From: Oscillospiraceae bacterium
Lineage (GTDB): Bacteria; Bacillota; Clostridia; Oscillospirales; Oscillospiraceae
DNA: 64,000 bases
NCBI GenBank assembly: GCA_017540645.1
Contig: JAFYAQ010000027.1
Span: 1-64,000, forward strand
Reading direction: 5' to 3'
The notes under the pieces were generated by a model, which had not been told where the DNA came from, did not search any database, and was given only the letters and a program-made list of their open reading frames with translations. Of the stretch, positions 52,560-60,853 are shown piece after piece (the stretch's first letter is position 1; each line of letters starts with the position of its first letter). Both the position numbers and the translations under genes were made by a program.

Positions 52560-53078
52560 ATGAAAATGCAAAACGGCGGCCTTCTGGCGCTGCTGGCGGC
52601 GGCGCTGCTGCTGTGCGGCTGCGCCGGAGCGCAGAAAGCGCCCGCGGCAGCGCCCGTCCCCACAGCGGCCCCGACGGCGGAGCCAACGACAGCCCCGACA
52701 GCGGAGCCAACGGCAGTTCCCACGGCTGCCCCCGCCCCCACGGAGGCGCCTACCCCCACGCCGGAGCCGACCAGCGAGCCCACTCCCGCGCCCACGGAAA
52801 CCCCGGAGCCGGGTCCCACCGCCACACCCGTGGCCCCGGGGACCTACGTATGGAACGGCCCGGAGGGGAAATGGACCGTGCAGCTGCGCGCCGACGGCCT
52901 TTTCACCCTGACGGACCCCAGCGGCGCGCCCCACACCGGGGAGGGCTGGACCACCGAGCCAGACGGCACGGTGCTCTGCGGCCCCACGGATATCTATTAT
53001 GAATCCTTCGCCTTTGACGGCGGCTGTTCCCGCTGGACGGTGCAGGGCCAGAGCTGCGCTCCGGCGGAAAGACCCTGA
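52560..53078 (+). CDS. Small lipoprotein with Thr-Pro-rich linker
   Basis: The 172-residue protein has a lipoprotein signal peptide ending in LLLCGC (lipid-attached Cys at about 20), then about 70 residues of repeats built from Ala, Pro, Thr and Glu (TAEPTTAPTAEPTAVPTAAP), and a small beta-rich domain (about 98-165, YVWNGPEGKWTVQL). The C-terminal domain is not recognised. ATG at 52560 with GGAGGA before it is preferred over the upstream frame. It is followed 35 bases later by the hexokinase gene. Confidence 0.8.
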   Translation: MKMQNGGLLALLAAALLLCGCAGAQKAPAAAPVPTAAPTAEPTTAPTAEPTAVPTAAPAPTEAPTPTPEPTSEPTPAPTETPEPGPTATPVAPGTYVWNGPEGKWTVQLRADGLFTLTDPSGAPHTGEGWTTEPDGTVLCGPTDIYYESFAFDGGCSRWTVQGQSCAPAERP

Positions 53079-53113
53079 GCGGCAAGGGAAAGGATAAAAA
53101 GGAGAGATCCCCC

Positions 53114-54385
53114 ATGACAGCCAGAAAATTTTTGGAAAAACACCAGATGTACTATGAGCAGATGCCCATGGCTCAGCTGCGGCAGGCTTACCGGCAGGAC
53201 ATGGAGGCCGCCCTCCGGGGAGAGAAGTCCTCGGTGATGATGCTGCCCAGCTTTCTCCGGTCGGACGCGGAGCCCGCCCGGGGAGAGCAGGTGCTGATGA
53301 TCGACGCGGGGGGTACCAATCTCCGGGCGGGTCTGGGACATTTTGAGCCGGACGGCAGCGTGCAGGTGGACGCGCTGAAAAAGCGCCGCATGCCCGGCAC
53401 GGACGAACCCGTGGAGGCGGAAGAGATGTTCCGCCAGATCGCCGCCTTTGCCCTGGAGTATGCCGGGGAGGCCCGGCGGGCCTGCATCAGCTTTTCCTAC
53501 GCCTTCGACTCCCTCCCCGACGGGGACGGGCGGATCGTCCGCCTGTGCAAGGAGCTTCAGGTGCGCCACGCGGAGGGAGCGCCCATCTGCGCCAGCCTGG
53601 AGACGGAGCTGCAGCGCATGGGAGCCCCCGGCAGCCGGAGCTGGCGGGCCATCAACGACAGCGTGGGCTCCCTGCTGGGCGGCATGGCCGGGGCGGCCCG
53701 GGGCAGCTACGACGATTACATCGGCTTCATCCTGGGTACCGGCACCAACGCCTGCTGCTGCCTGCCCTCCGCCTGGGTCACCAAGTCCCCGGCCGCCATG
53801 GCCATGGGGGGCGAGACCATTGTCAACACGGAGTCCGGCTGCTTTGACCGCCTGCTGCGGGGTACGGCGGACCGGATACTGGACGCCGCCTCCGAGCTGC
53901 CGGGGGACCACATCGCCGAAAAAATGGTGTCCGGCAGCTACTATAAACAGCTGCTGCGGGAGACCCTGCTCCTGGCCTGCCGGGAGGGCATCCTGAGCCC
54001 GGAGGCGAGGGATCGCATCTCGACGCTGCACTTCACCAGCGCCCTGGTGGACCAGTTCTGCAAGGACCCCCATGGGGACAACCCCATCGCCCGGGCCCTG
54101 CCCGCCGCGCGGGAACAGGATTTTGCCAACGAGCTGAACCTGGCTCTGCTGGAGCGGGCCGCCAGAGTGGCGGCGGGCTGCCTGTGCGCCATCCTGGATA
54201 TGCGCGCCCTGCAGCCTGGCAGCCGGGTGTGCGTGTGCGCCGACGGGACCATGCTGCGCAAGAACCCGGTGCTGCTGCCCCGGATGGAGGCCGTCATGGC
54301 CGCCGAGCATCCGGAGATCAGCACCAGCTTCCGCTTCGTGGAGGACGCCACGATCCTGGGCTGCGCCTGGGCGGCGCTTATATAA
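53114..54385 (+). CDS. Hexokinase (eukaryotic-type family)
   Basis: The 423-residue protein has the hexokinase family motifs, not those of ROK or GlcK: phosphate-binding DAGGTNLRAGL (about 63), sugar-site INDSVGSLLGG with the catalytic Asp, GTGTNACC, NTESGCF and AEKMVSGSYYKQLLR. It would phosphorylate glucose or a related hexose with ATP. The place beside the glycogen operon fits supply of glucose-6-phosphate. A family 1 repeat starts 2 bases after the stop codon. Confidence 0.88.
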   Translation: MTARKFLEKHQMYYEQMPMAQLRQAYRQDMEAALRGEKSSVMMLPSFLRSDAEPARGEQVLMIDAGGTNLRAGLGHFEPDGSVQVDALKKRRMPGTDEPVEAEEMFRQIAAFALEYAGEARRACISFSYAFDSLPDGDGRIVRLCKELQVRHAEGAPICASLETELQRMGAPGSRSWRAINDSVGSLLGGMAGAARGSYDDYIGFILGTGTNACCCLPSAWVTKSPAAMAMGGETIVNTESGCFDRLLRGTADRILDAASELPGDHIAEKMVSGSYYKQLLRETLLLACREGILSPEARDRISTLHFTSALVDQFCKDPHGDNPIARALPAAREQDFANELNLALLERAARVAAGCLCAILDMRALQPGSRVCVCADGTMLRKNPVLLPRMEAVMAAEHPEISTSFRFVEDATILGCAWAALI

Positions 54386-54387
54386 CT

Positions 54388-54530
54388 CCGAGGCAAAACC
54401 GCGTTTTGCCTCGGTTGAAGCTCGCGCTTATCGCACTCGGCTTACGGGGGACAAGCCTCGTTTGGTCGGCGCGAGGGCTCGCTTTGCTCACCTCAGGGAG
54501 TTTTTGAGGCGGCGAAGCTGCCTCAAAAAC
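54388..54530 (+). repeat. Three-hairpin intergenic repeat, family 1, copy C
   Basis: Hairpin 1 is CCGAGGCAAAAC/GTTTTGCCTCGG, a different stem from the other copies yet fully paired. The second structure runs from CTCGCGCTTATCGCA to TTTGGTCGGCGCGAG with an inner stem based on GGCTT/AAGCC. Hairpin 3 is GTTTTTGAGG...CCTCAAAAAC. It ends 41 bases before the next start codon. Confidence 0.8.
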
Positions 54531-54571
54531 GGATTTTAATGTTTGTTATGATAGACCGTAAGGAGTATTCC

Positions 54572-55663
54572 ATGGACAGTAAGCACAGCGCGCCCCGGCG
54601 GCAGAACGTCCACCGGCGTCCGGCGGAGCCGGGCAGGACCGGGCACAGCGGCGATCCCCGGCGCAGCAATGATCCCCGGCGGCGGCGCCCGACCCGGCGG
54701 CCGGCGCCGAAAAAAGGCAGGGGCAGCGTCTGGACGCGGCAGGCCGGCTGGATCTTTCTGGCGGCGGTGCTGCTGATCCTGGCGCTGGCCCTGGGGCTGC
54801 GCGCCTGCCGCGGCAGGGAGGTCGCCGCTGCAGAGCCCGATCCCACCCCCGCGGCGCCCGGCAGCGCCTTTGACACCGCGGCTACCGCCGCGCCCATCCG
54901 CACGGCGGAGGGCTCCGGCGGGCGCAAGGTGGAGGTAGGCTCCATCCAGACCGGCTTTGCCGTCCCCGGGAGCGTCACCGTAGGCGTGCTCAAGAGCGTG
55001 GATCTGACGGCGCTGGGGGAGACGGTCCGGGCCAACGTGGGCGCCTCCGGCTGGGGAGAAGTGGTATACTCCCTGGGACAGAACGGAGAGCTTTTGCTGC
55101 GGAACGCCTCCCAGATCGTCTTGAACGGCGCGGACTTCCAAAAGCAGCAGGATTTTCTGGCCACCGACCAGCCGGAGAACCTGGCCAGGACCTTCCTGGA
55201 AAACAGCGGGCTCATCCCCCTGCTGCGCGGCTACGGCCTGGAGTTGAGCGTACAGGCGGAAAACAGCCAGGGGATGATCACCTTCCGGGGCAGCGGAGAC
55301 GCCCCCGGCGCGGAGTGCGCCATCTCCTTCAGCTTCCTCTATACCGGCGCCTTTAACCAGGCGGTGCTGCGGGCCTCCTTCCTGGACGGGGCCATCACCA
55401 CAGACCGGGTCCTCACCCCTGCCCGGGCCGCGGAAAACGCCGTCACCTGGAGCAGCGCCGACAACGGCCGGATCACCGTGACGGATCTGGAACTGCGGCA
55501 GATCCGGGGGCTGCCCTTCTATGTGTACACCGGCTCGGACGGCACGGTGGCCTATGCCCTGGCGGTGGAGGAGGCGGTCCTTGACCCCGTCCCCCGGGAG
55601 ACATACCGGGAACTGCTGCGGGACGGCATCCAGGAGTATGTGGAGATCTCCGGCGCCGCGTAA
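54572..55663 (+). CDS. Single-pass membrane protein with extracytoplasmic domain, unknown function
   Basis: The 363-residue protein starts with a basic Arg/Pro-rich cytoplasmic part (about 1-52), followed by one membrane helix (AGWIFLAAVLLILALALGL) and a secreted domain of about 290 residues. The domain is not recognised; it alternates strands and helices and contains a repeated pattern in SFSFLYTGAFN. ATG at 54572 has TAAGGAGT before it. It begins a four-gene operon for envelope proteins. Confidence 0.75.
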   Translation: MDSKHSAPRRQNVHRRPAEPGRTGHSGDPRRSNDPRRRRPTRRPAPKKGRGSVWTRQAGWIFLAAVLLILALALGLRACRGREVAAAEPDPTPAAPGSAFDTAATAAPIRTAEGSGGRKVEVGSIQTGFAVPGSVTVGVLKSVDLTALGETVRANVGASGWGEVVYSLGQNGELLLRNASQIVLNGADFQKQQDFLATDQPENLARTFLENSGLIPLLRGYGLELSVQAENSQGMITFRGSGDAPGAECAISFSFLYTGAFNQAVLRASFLDGAITTDRVLTPARAAENAVTWSSADNGRITVTDLELRQIRGLPFYVYTGSDGTVAYALAVEEAVLDPVPRETYRELLRDGIQEYVEISGAA

Positions 55664-55706
55664 ATCGCGTAAACAAAGACTGAACCTCAGGAGAAGAGAA
55701 AGAGAC

Positions 55707-56363
55707 ATGAGAGATCCCCGGTTCAAAACACGGGTACTGGCCGTCATACTGTGCGCCGCCGCCCTTCTGGCGGCGGCGGGAGCCTATGCCCTGGCTCTCC
55801 GCGCCGTAGACCGGCCCACCGTGAGACTGGGGCTGGAAGGGGAGCCGGAGGACACCACGGCTCTCTTTTTCAACGCCGTCTGCCTCCGGGAATGGGACGC
55901 CGCCGCCCGGTATGTGCTGGGCGAGCCGGACCTCTCTCTGGGCGCGTCGCCCCGGGATGAGCTGGCGCGCACGGTGTGGCTGGCCTATCAGCAGAGCTGG
56001 TCCTGGTCCATGGGCGAAGGGGGCATGATCGACTCCCTGAACGCCTGGCAGACGGTCAGCTTTTCCGCCCTGCGGCCGGAGCTGCTGTTTGACGGCATGT
56101 CAGAGGAAGTGCAGGAGATCCTGGCCCGCCGGGTGGAGGAGACCGACGATCTGGACACGGTCTACGACGACCAGGGGCAGTTTCTCCCCGCGGTGATCCA
56201 GTCCGCCCTGCAGGAGGCCACCCGGGCGCGGCTGGCCGAGCCGGAGCGCTACACCGCCCCGGCGGAGGTGACCCTCCATCTCAGCTTCCGGGATGATCGC
56301 TGGCAGATCCTGCCGGAAGAGGCGCTGTGGGAGCTGCTCTCCGGCGGAGGAGGGGACGTATGA
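55707..56363 (+). CDS. Membrane-anchored protein, unknown function
   Basis: The 218-residue protein has an N-terminal membrane helix (VLAVILCAAALLAAAGAYALAL shortened here to residues about 9-30) and an extracytoplasmic domain with no family I recognise. Its 3' end overlaps the NAGPA-domain gene by four bases (ATGA). The ATG at 55707 is preceded by GGAGAAGAG; the longer open frame upstream overlaps the previous gene. Confidence 0.72.
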   Translation: MRDPRFKTRVLAVILCAAALLAAAGAYALALRAVDRPTVRLGLEGEPEDTTALFFNAVCLREWDAAARYVLGEPDLSLGASPRDELARTVWLAYQQSWSWSMGEGGMIDSLNAWQTVSFSALRPELLFDGMSEEVQEILARRVEETDDLDTVYDDQGQFLPAVIQSALQEATRARLAEPERYTAPAEVTLHLSFRDDRWQILPEEALWELLSGGGGDV

Positions 56364-57511
56364 ACCGACAGCGAGAGAAGCGGCGCTCCGGGGCACAGGT
56401 GCTCCGGCAGCTGGCCGGCTGGGCGGCATTTTTCGGCATCCTGTTCTCCCTGGGACTGACGGCCTTGTTCGTCCCCGCCGAGATCGCGGAGGAGAGCTGG
56501 CCCGCCCCGGGCCTTGACCGGCGCCTTTCCGCCCGGATAGAGGCGGCCATCGCCCCCACGGTGGAGGGCTATGTGCATGTGAACAAGCACTATGTGATCC
56601 CCGAGGGGAGACTCCCCGGGGTGCCGGAGGAGCAGTCCTTTGGCCAGAGCAGCGATCCCCTGGAGATCCAGGCGGTGATCGAGCGGGCCGGGGAACTTCT
56701 GGGAGGAGAGACGGTGACGGGCTGGACGACGGAAACCGTCCTGCGCCCCGACACCGGCGTACAATATTATTATGATGAGACCATCCTGGTCCTGGTCTGG
56801 CAGGAATTGAGTCAGGGGCGGATCTGTACCTGGTGCGAGGTAAAGCTGGCGGATCCCTCCCAGCTCCGGCGAAAGCTGTCGGGGGACCGTTACGGCTATT
56901 CCATCCGGCTCCCCGCCTCCCAGCTGGCTGTCCAGGACAACGCGGTGGCCGCCGTCAGCGGCGACTTTTACGCCTTCCGGCAGGCCGGCATCCATGTGTA
57001 TGACGGGGAGCTGTACCTGGTCTCGGGCGACAACGCGGACACCTGCTTTTTCGACAGGGACGGGGATATGCACATCGTCCACCGGAACGAGATCACCACC
57101 TGGGAAGAGGCCGAGGCCTATATCCGGGAAAACGACATCGACTTTTCCGTGGCTTTCGGGCCATCGGTGCTGGAAAACGGGGTCATCAACGTGCCGTACA
57201 ACTACCGCTGGGGCGAGAACTACAACACCTACGCCCGGGCCGTCCTCAGCCAGGTGGGCCAGCTCCACTATCTCTTCCTGTGCGCCAACTGCCGGGCCGA
57301 GGGCTACGACCGTTTCACCATGGAGGAGGCGGCGGAGCTGATGGTCTCCCACGGCTGCACCATGGCCTACGCCCTGGACGGGGGCCAGACCGCGGAGGTG
57401 ATCTTCCGCGGACAGACGGTCAACCGGCCGGAATTCAACTTTGAGCGGCAGGTCAGCGACGTGATCTGCTTTGCCAGCGCCCTGCCGGCGAAGAAGGGAG
57501 GGAGCGAATGA
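56360..57511 (+). CDS. NAGPA-domain protein (phosphodiester glycosidase-type)
   Basis: The 383-residue protein has a membrane helix (about 17-40) and an extracytoplasmic NAGPA/DUF2233-like domain (about 165-380), with AAVSGDFYAF, DIDFSVAFGPSVL and a late GCTMAYALDGGQTAEV. Such domains remove sugar from phosphodiester-linked glycans and have roles in wall-polymer maturation. The neighbouring gene is Lgt-like. The start ATG overlaps the previous stop, behind GGAGGGG. Confidence 0.83.
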   Translation: MNRQREKRRSGAQVLRQLAGWAAFFGILFSLGLTALFVPAEIAEESWPAPGLDRRLSARIEAAIAPTVEGYVHVNKHYVIPEGRLPGVPEEQSFGQSSDPLEIQAVIERAGELLGGETVTGWTTETVLRPDTGVQYYYDETILVLVWQELSQGRICTWCEVKLADPSQLRRKLSGDRYGYSIRLPASQLAVQDNAVAAVSGDFYAFRQAGIHVYDGELYLVSGDNADTCFFDRDGDMHIVHRNEITTWEEAEAYIRENDIDFSVAFGPSVLENGVINVPYNYRWGENYNTYARAVLSQVGQLHYLFLCANCRAEGYDRFTMEEAAELMVSHGCTMAYALDGGQTAEVIFRGQTVNRPEFNFERQVSDVICFASALPAKKGGSE

Positions 57512-58536
57512 ACAGCGTTGCCTTTCTGCTGGGCCGCTGGAGCGTGACCTGGCCGGGGGTGTTTGCCGCCCTGGGCGCCGGCTGCGCCATGCTCCTGGCC
57601 CTGGGGCTGTGGGTCGGCCGGGGCCGCCGGGCCGCGGCGCTGCTGTGGCTTTTTGCCGCGGCGCTGCCCCTGGGCCTGGTACTGGGGCGGCTGGCCCATT
57701 GGTACTGCCACCCCATGCAGTACGACTCCCTGGCGGAGGCCCTGACCGATTATCTCCGGGGGGATTTCTCTCTGTGGGGCGTTTTTATCGGGGTACTGCT
57801 GGCTGCGGTGCTGTTTGCCGCCTCGGGCCTCTCCGCGCCGCCGTGGGAACTGCTGGACCTGCTGGCCCCGGCCGCCGCTCTGGGCGTGGCCGTGGGACGG
57901 CTGGGGGCCCTGCTGGATCTCAGCGACCGGGGGAAATTTGCCCTGGCCTCCCCGGAGCTCCACCGCCTCCCCTTTTCGGCTTTCACCGTGCTGACCGGGG
58001 AGGAGGGACAGTGGCGCTTTGCCACCTTCACTTTCCAGAGCCTTTATTGCCTGGTCCTGGCCCTGGCGCTGCTGGCGCTGCTGCTGTGGGCGGGCAAACG
58101 CCTGGAGAGCGGCACGCTTGCCTTGTTCTTCGCCCTTTTTTACGGCGCGGGGCAGATTTTGCTGGACTCCACCCGCTACGACGGGGATTTCTTCCGCTTC
58201 AACGGCTTCATCCATGTGCCCCAACTCCTCTCCGCTCTGGCGGCGGCGGCGGCTATGGGAGTGCTGGCGGGACGCTCCATCCGGCGCCACGGCTTCCGGC
58301 GCATCCACGCGGGACTTCTTTTGCTCGCCCTTTTGTGCTTCGCCGGCAGCGGCGGCATGGAATACTATTCCCAGCGCTACACGGGGAGCTACGCCCTCTG
58401 CTACGGCGTCATGGGGCTGCTGCTGGGGCTGCTGTGCGCCGCGGGAGTGGCGCTCTGGGCCTGGAAGCCCGGGAAAAAGGCTGATTTTCCCGAGAGAATT
58501 GAGCAATCTGAACGAAGGGAAGACTTGACAACGTAA
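57508..58536 (+). CDS. Lgt-like membrane protein (diacylglyceryl transferase family paralogue)
   Basis: The 342-residue polytopic protein has the outline of prolipoprotein diacylglyceryl transferase: LVLGRLAHWYCHP, SLWGVFIGVLLA, PAAALGVAVGRLGALLDL and YGAGQILLDSTRYDG with the family Arg residues. It is diverged, with GRLGALLD in place of the conserved GRxGN block, so it may not be a normal Lgt. It might modify another lipid-linked substrate. The promoter of oppA lies in its last codons. Confidence 0.75.
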   Translation: MNSVAFLLGRWSVTWPGVFAALGAGCAMLLALGLWVGRGRRAAALLWLFAAALPLGLVLGRLAHWYCHPMQYDSLAEALTDYLRGDFSLWGVFIGVLLAAVLFAASGLSAPPWELLDLLAPAAALGVAVGRLGALLDLSDRGKFALASPELHRLPFSAFTVLTGEEGQWRFATFTFQSLYCLVLALALLALLLWAGKRLESGTLALFFALFYGAGQILLDSTRYDGDFFRFNGFIHVPQLLSALAAAAAMGVLAGRSIRRHGFRRIHAGLLLLALLCFAGSGGMEYYSQRYTGSYALCYGVMGLLLGLLCAAGVALWAWKPGKKADFPERIEQSERREDLTT

Positions 58537-58553
58537 AGTTAGGAGGGTATAAT
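58525..58553 (+). promoter_or_regulatory. Consensus promoter of the opp operon
   Basis: A perfect TTGACA and a perfect TATAAT are exactly 17 bases apart. The -35 box lies in the end of the Lgt-like gene. This is the strongest promoter match in the window and agrees with high production of the binding protein. Confidence 0.92.
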
Positions 58554-58660
58554 CTACAAACTGAACAACAGTGCAGCGAAATAAAGTTTTTTATCGGTAT
58601 TTGACGCAAAAAGCGTTGAATATATTATTGTTGCAATTCAACAAGGAGGAAAGAAAAAAC

Positions 58661-60748
58661 ATGAGCAACACCCTGAAAAAGGCACTGGCTCTGGTTCTCG
58701 CGATGACCATGGTGCTGGCCCTGGCCGCCTGCGGCGCCGCGCCCGCTGCGCCTGCCGCCACCGCCGCCCCCGCCGCTGCGGAGCCGGCCGCCGAAGAGCC
58801 CGCTGCTGAAGAGCCCGCCGCTGAAGAGCCCGCCGAGGCCGAAGAGCCTGCCGAGGTTGAGGAGCCCTACGAAGGCCCCGATTCCTACTCCATGCTCGAC
58901 AACTTCGACATCACCACTCTGGACTATGTTTACAACAACAAGTCCTCCAACGGCGACTACACCAGCAACTTTATCGAGGGCCTGCTGACCCAGGACAGCC
59001 ACGGCACCCTGATCCCTGGCATGGCCAAGGAGTGGAGCGCCAACGAGGACGCTTCCGAGTGGACCTTCGTGATCCGTGACGACGCTGTCTGGTCCACCAG
59101 CAGCGGCGAGGAATATGACGCCGTGACGGCCGAGGACTTTGTCACCGGTCTGAAGCACGCGGCTGATTCCAAGTCCGAGACCCTGGGCCTGGTGGCCGAC
59201 CTGATCGCGGGTCTGCGCGACTACTCCGAGGGCACCGGCAGCTGGGAAGACGTGGGCATCAAGGCCGACGGCGACACCCTGACCTACACCCTGACCGGCC
59301 CCTGCGGCTACTTTGACGGCATGACCACCTACTCCATCCTGTGGCCCATCAACGCTGAGTTCCTGGAGTCCAAGGGTGAGGACTTCGGCGCCGTGCAGCC
59401 CGACTCCATCCTGTACAACGGCTGCTACATCCTCTCCTCCCTGGTTCCTGCCCAGGAGGTCCGTTTCGACGCCAACCCCAACTACTACGACGCTGACCAT
59501 GTCTACGTGCAGCACGTGGTCGTCACCTATACCGACGGCAAGGATCCCTCCCAGAACTTCAATATGTTCGTCAACGGCGAGGTCACCGCTACCGCCATCA
59601 ACTCCTCCCTGCCCGATGTGGTGGAGAAGGCCAACGAGCTCTATGCTGACAACCAGTACAAGAGCATGACCACCGCCACCTCCTACTGGGGCGCCTTCAA
59701 CTGGGACCGCCGTATGTACAACCTGTACAACGATCCCTCCGTCTCCACCACCAGCAAGACCACCGACGAGCAGAAGGCTGACACCCGCGCCGCCATTCTG
59801 AACGCCAACTTCCGCCGCGCCGTGTACGCTGCCTACTCCGCCCATGCCGTCCTGGCCATCACCGAGGGCGAGGAGCGCGCCGATGACGCCATCCGCAACA
59901 CCCTGGTGCCCTACACCTTCGTCACCACCTCTGACGGCCGTTCCTACGGCTCCATCCTCACCGGTTACGTGGAGGAGCTGGTGCCCGAGTACGCCGGCAT
60001 CAACCTGAACGACGGTCAGGACGCCTGGTACAACCCCGAGCTGGCCAAGTCCTTTGCGGAAAAGGCCAAGGAAGAGCTGGGCGACACCATTACCGCCTGG
60101 CCCATCCACCTGGATGTGCCCGTGTACGCCGCTTCTGAGAACCAGAAGAACATGCAGCTGGCCATGAAGAACGCCATTGAGAGCGCTCTGGGCGACTACG
60201 TCGCCATCGACCTGCAGTACCTGGAGGGCAACTCCTCTGTGTACTACTCCGCCTTCTACAACCAGCCCGACGGCGTGTCCAACTCCATCGACATGGTGTT
60301 CGGCGCCGGCTGGGGCCCCGACTACGGCGATCCTCTGACCTACATCCACTGCTTCGACATCCACGACGGCGACATGCTGAACTACTCCGGCATCAACTAT
60401 GAGAGCCAGGGTCAGGACGACGAGCAGAAGGCTGTTCTGCAGGCTCTGGGTCTGGAAGAGTTCCAGGCGATCGTTGACAAGGCCGTCCTGGCCACCGGCG
60501 ACGAGCGCATCGAGCTGTTTGCCCAGGCCGAGGCCATGCTGCTCACCGGCGGCATCCTGCGTCCCTTCGAGACCAGCGGCGCTACCCTGACCGTGAGCAA
60601 GGTTCAGCCCTTCACCGCGGCTTACGGCCTCTACGGTCAGGCTTCCTACAACCGTGTGCCTTACTTCAAGTACATGAAGCTCCTGGACGAGCCCGTCCTG
60701 GCTGCCGATTACTACGCTGCCAAGGAAGCTTGGCTTGCCGGCGAATAA
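58661..60748 (+). CDS. oppA: Oligopeptide ABC transporter substrate-binding lipoprotein
   Basis: The 695-residue protein has a signal peptide with lipobox (ALAACG, Cys at about 24), a low-complexity linker rich in Ala, Pro and Glu (about 25-72) and a family 5 solute-binding domain (from about 80, with SYSMLDNFDITTLDYVYNN and EWTFVIRDDAVWS). Codon use is more uniform than in neighbouring genes (mostly C-ending, preferred codons), which points to high expression. It binds peptides outside the membrane for OppBCD. AAGGAGG lies before the ATG. Confidence 0.95.
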   Translation: MSNTLKKALALVLAMTMVLALAACGAAPAAPAATAAPAAAEPAAEEPAAEEPAAEEPAEAEEPAEVEEPYEGPDSYSMLDNFDITTLDYVYNNKSSNGDYTSNFIEGLLTQDSHGTLIPGMAKEWSANEDASEWTFVIRDDAVWSTSSGEEYDAVTAEDFVTGLKHAADSKSETLGLVADLIAGLRDYSEGTGSWEDVGIKADGDTLTYTLTGPCGYFDGMTTYSILWPINAEFLESKGEDFGAVQPDSILYNGCYILSSLVPAQEVRFDANPNYYDADHVYVQHVVVTYTDGKDPSQNFNMFVNGEVTATAINSSLPDVVEKANELYADNQYKSMTTATSYWGAFNWDRRMYNLYNDPSVSTTSKTTDEQKADTRAAILNANFRRAVYAAYSAHAVLAITEGEERADDAIRNTLVPYTFVTTSDGRSYGSILTGYVEELVPEYAGINLNDGQDAWYNPELAKSFAEKAKEELGDTITAWPIHLDVPVYAASENQKNMQLAMKNAIESALGDYVAIDLQYLEGNSSVYYSAFYNQPDGVSNSIDMVFGAGWGPDYGDPLTYIHCFDIHDGDMLNYSGINYESQGQDDEQKAVLQALGLEEFQAIVDKAVLATGDERIELFAQAEAMLLTGGILRPFETSGATLTVSKVQPFTAAYGLYGQASYNRVPYFKYMKLLDEPVLAADYYAAKEAWLAGE

Positions 60749-60789
60749 TCCCTATCCGTAATATCACGGAAGCGTTAAAGAACTAAACA

Positions 60790-60833
60790 GGGGGAGCCAG
60801 ATGAAGTCGCTTCTCTGGTTCCCCTTCTTCTTA
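60790..60833 (+). terminator. Intercistronic hairpin (partial terminator) after oppA
   Basis: GGGGAGCCAGA pairs with TCTGGTTCCCC (one wobble pair), followed by TTCTTCTTA. Such a leaky terminator would keep oppA expression above that of oppB and later genes. Confidence 0.6.
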
Positions 60834-60853
60834 TTAAAGGAGTGACCCCTCCT

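Noticed and set aside
52600..52830. Ala/Pro/Thr repeat of the lipoprotein as a DNA repeat element
   Set aside because: The periodicity follows codons for a linker in one frame and is not seen outside the gene.
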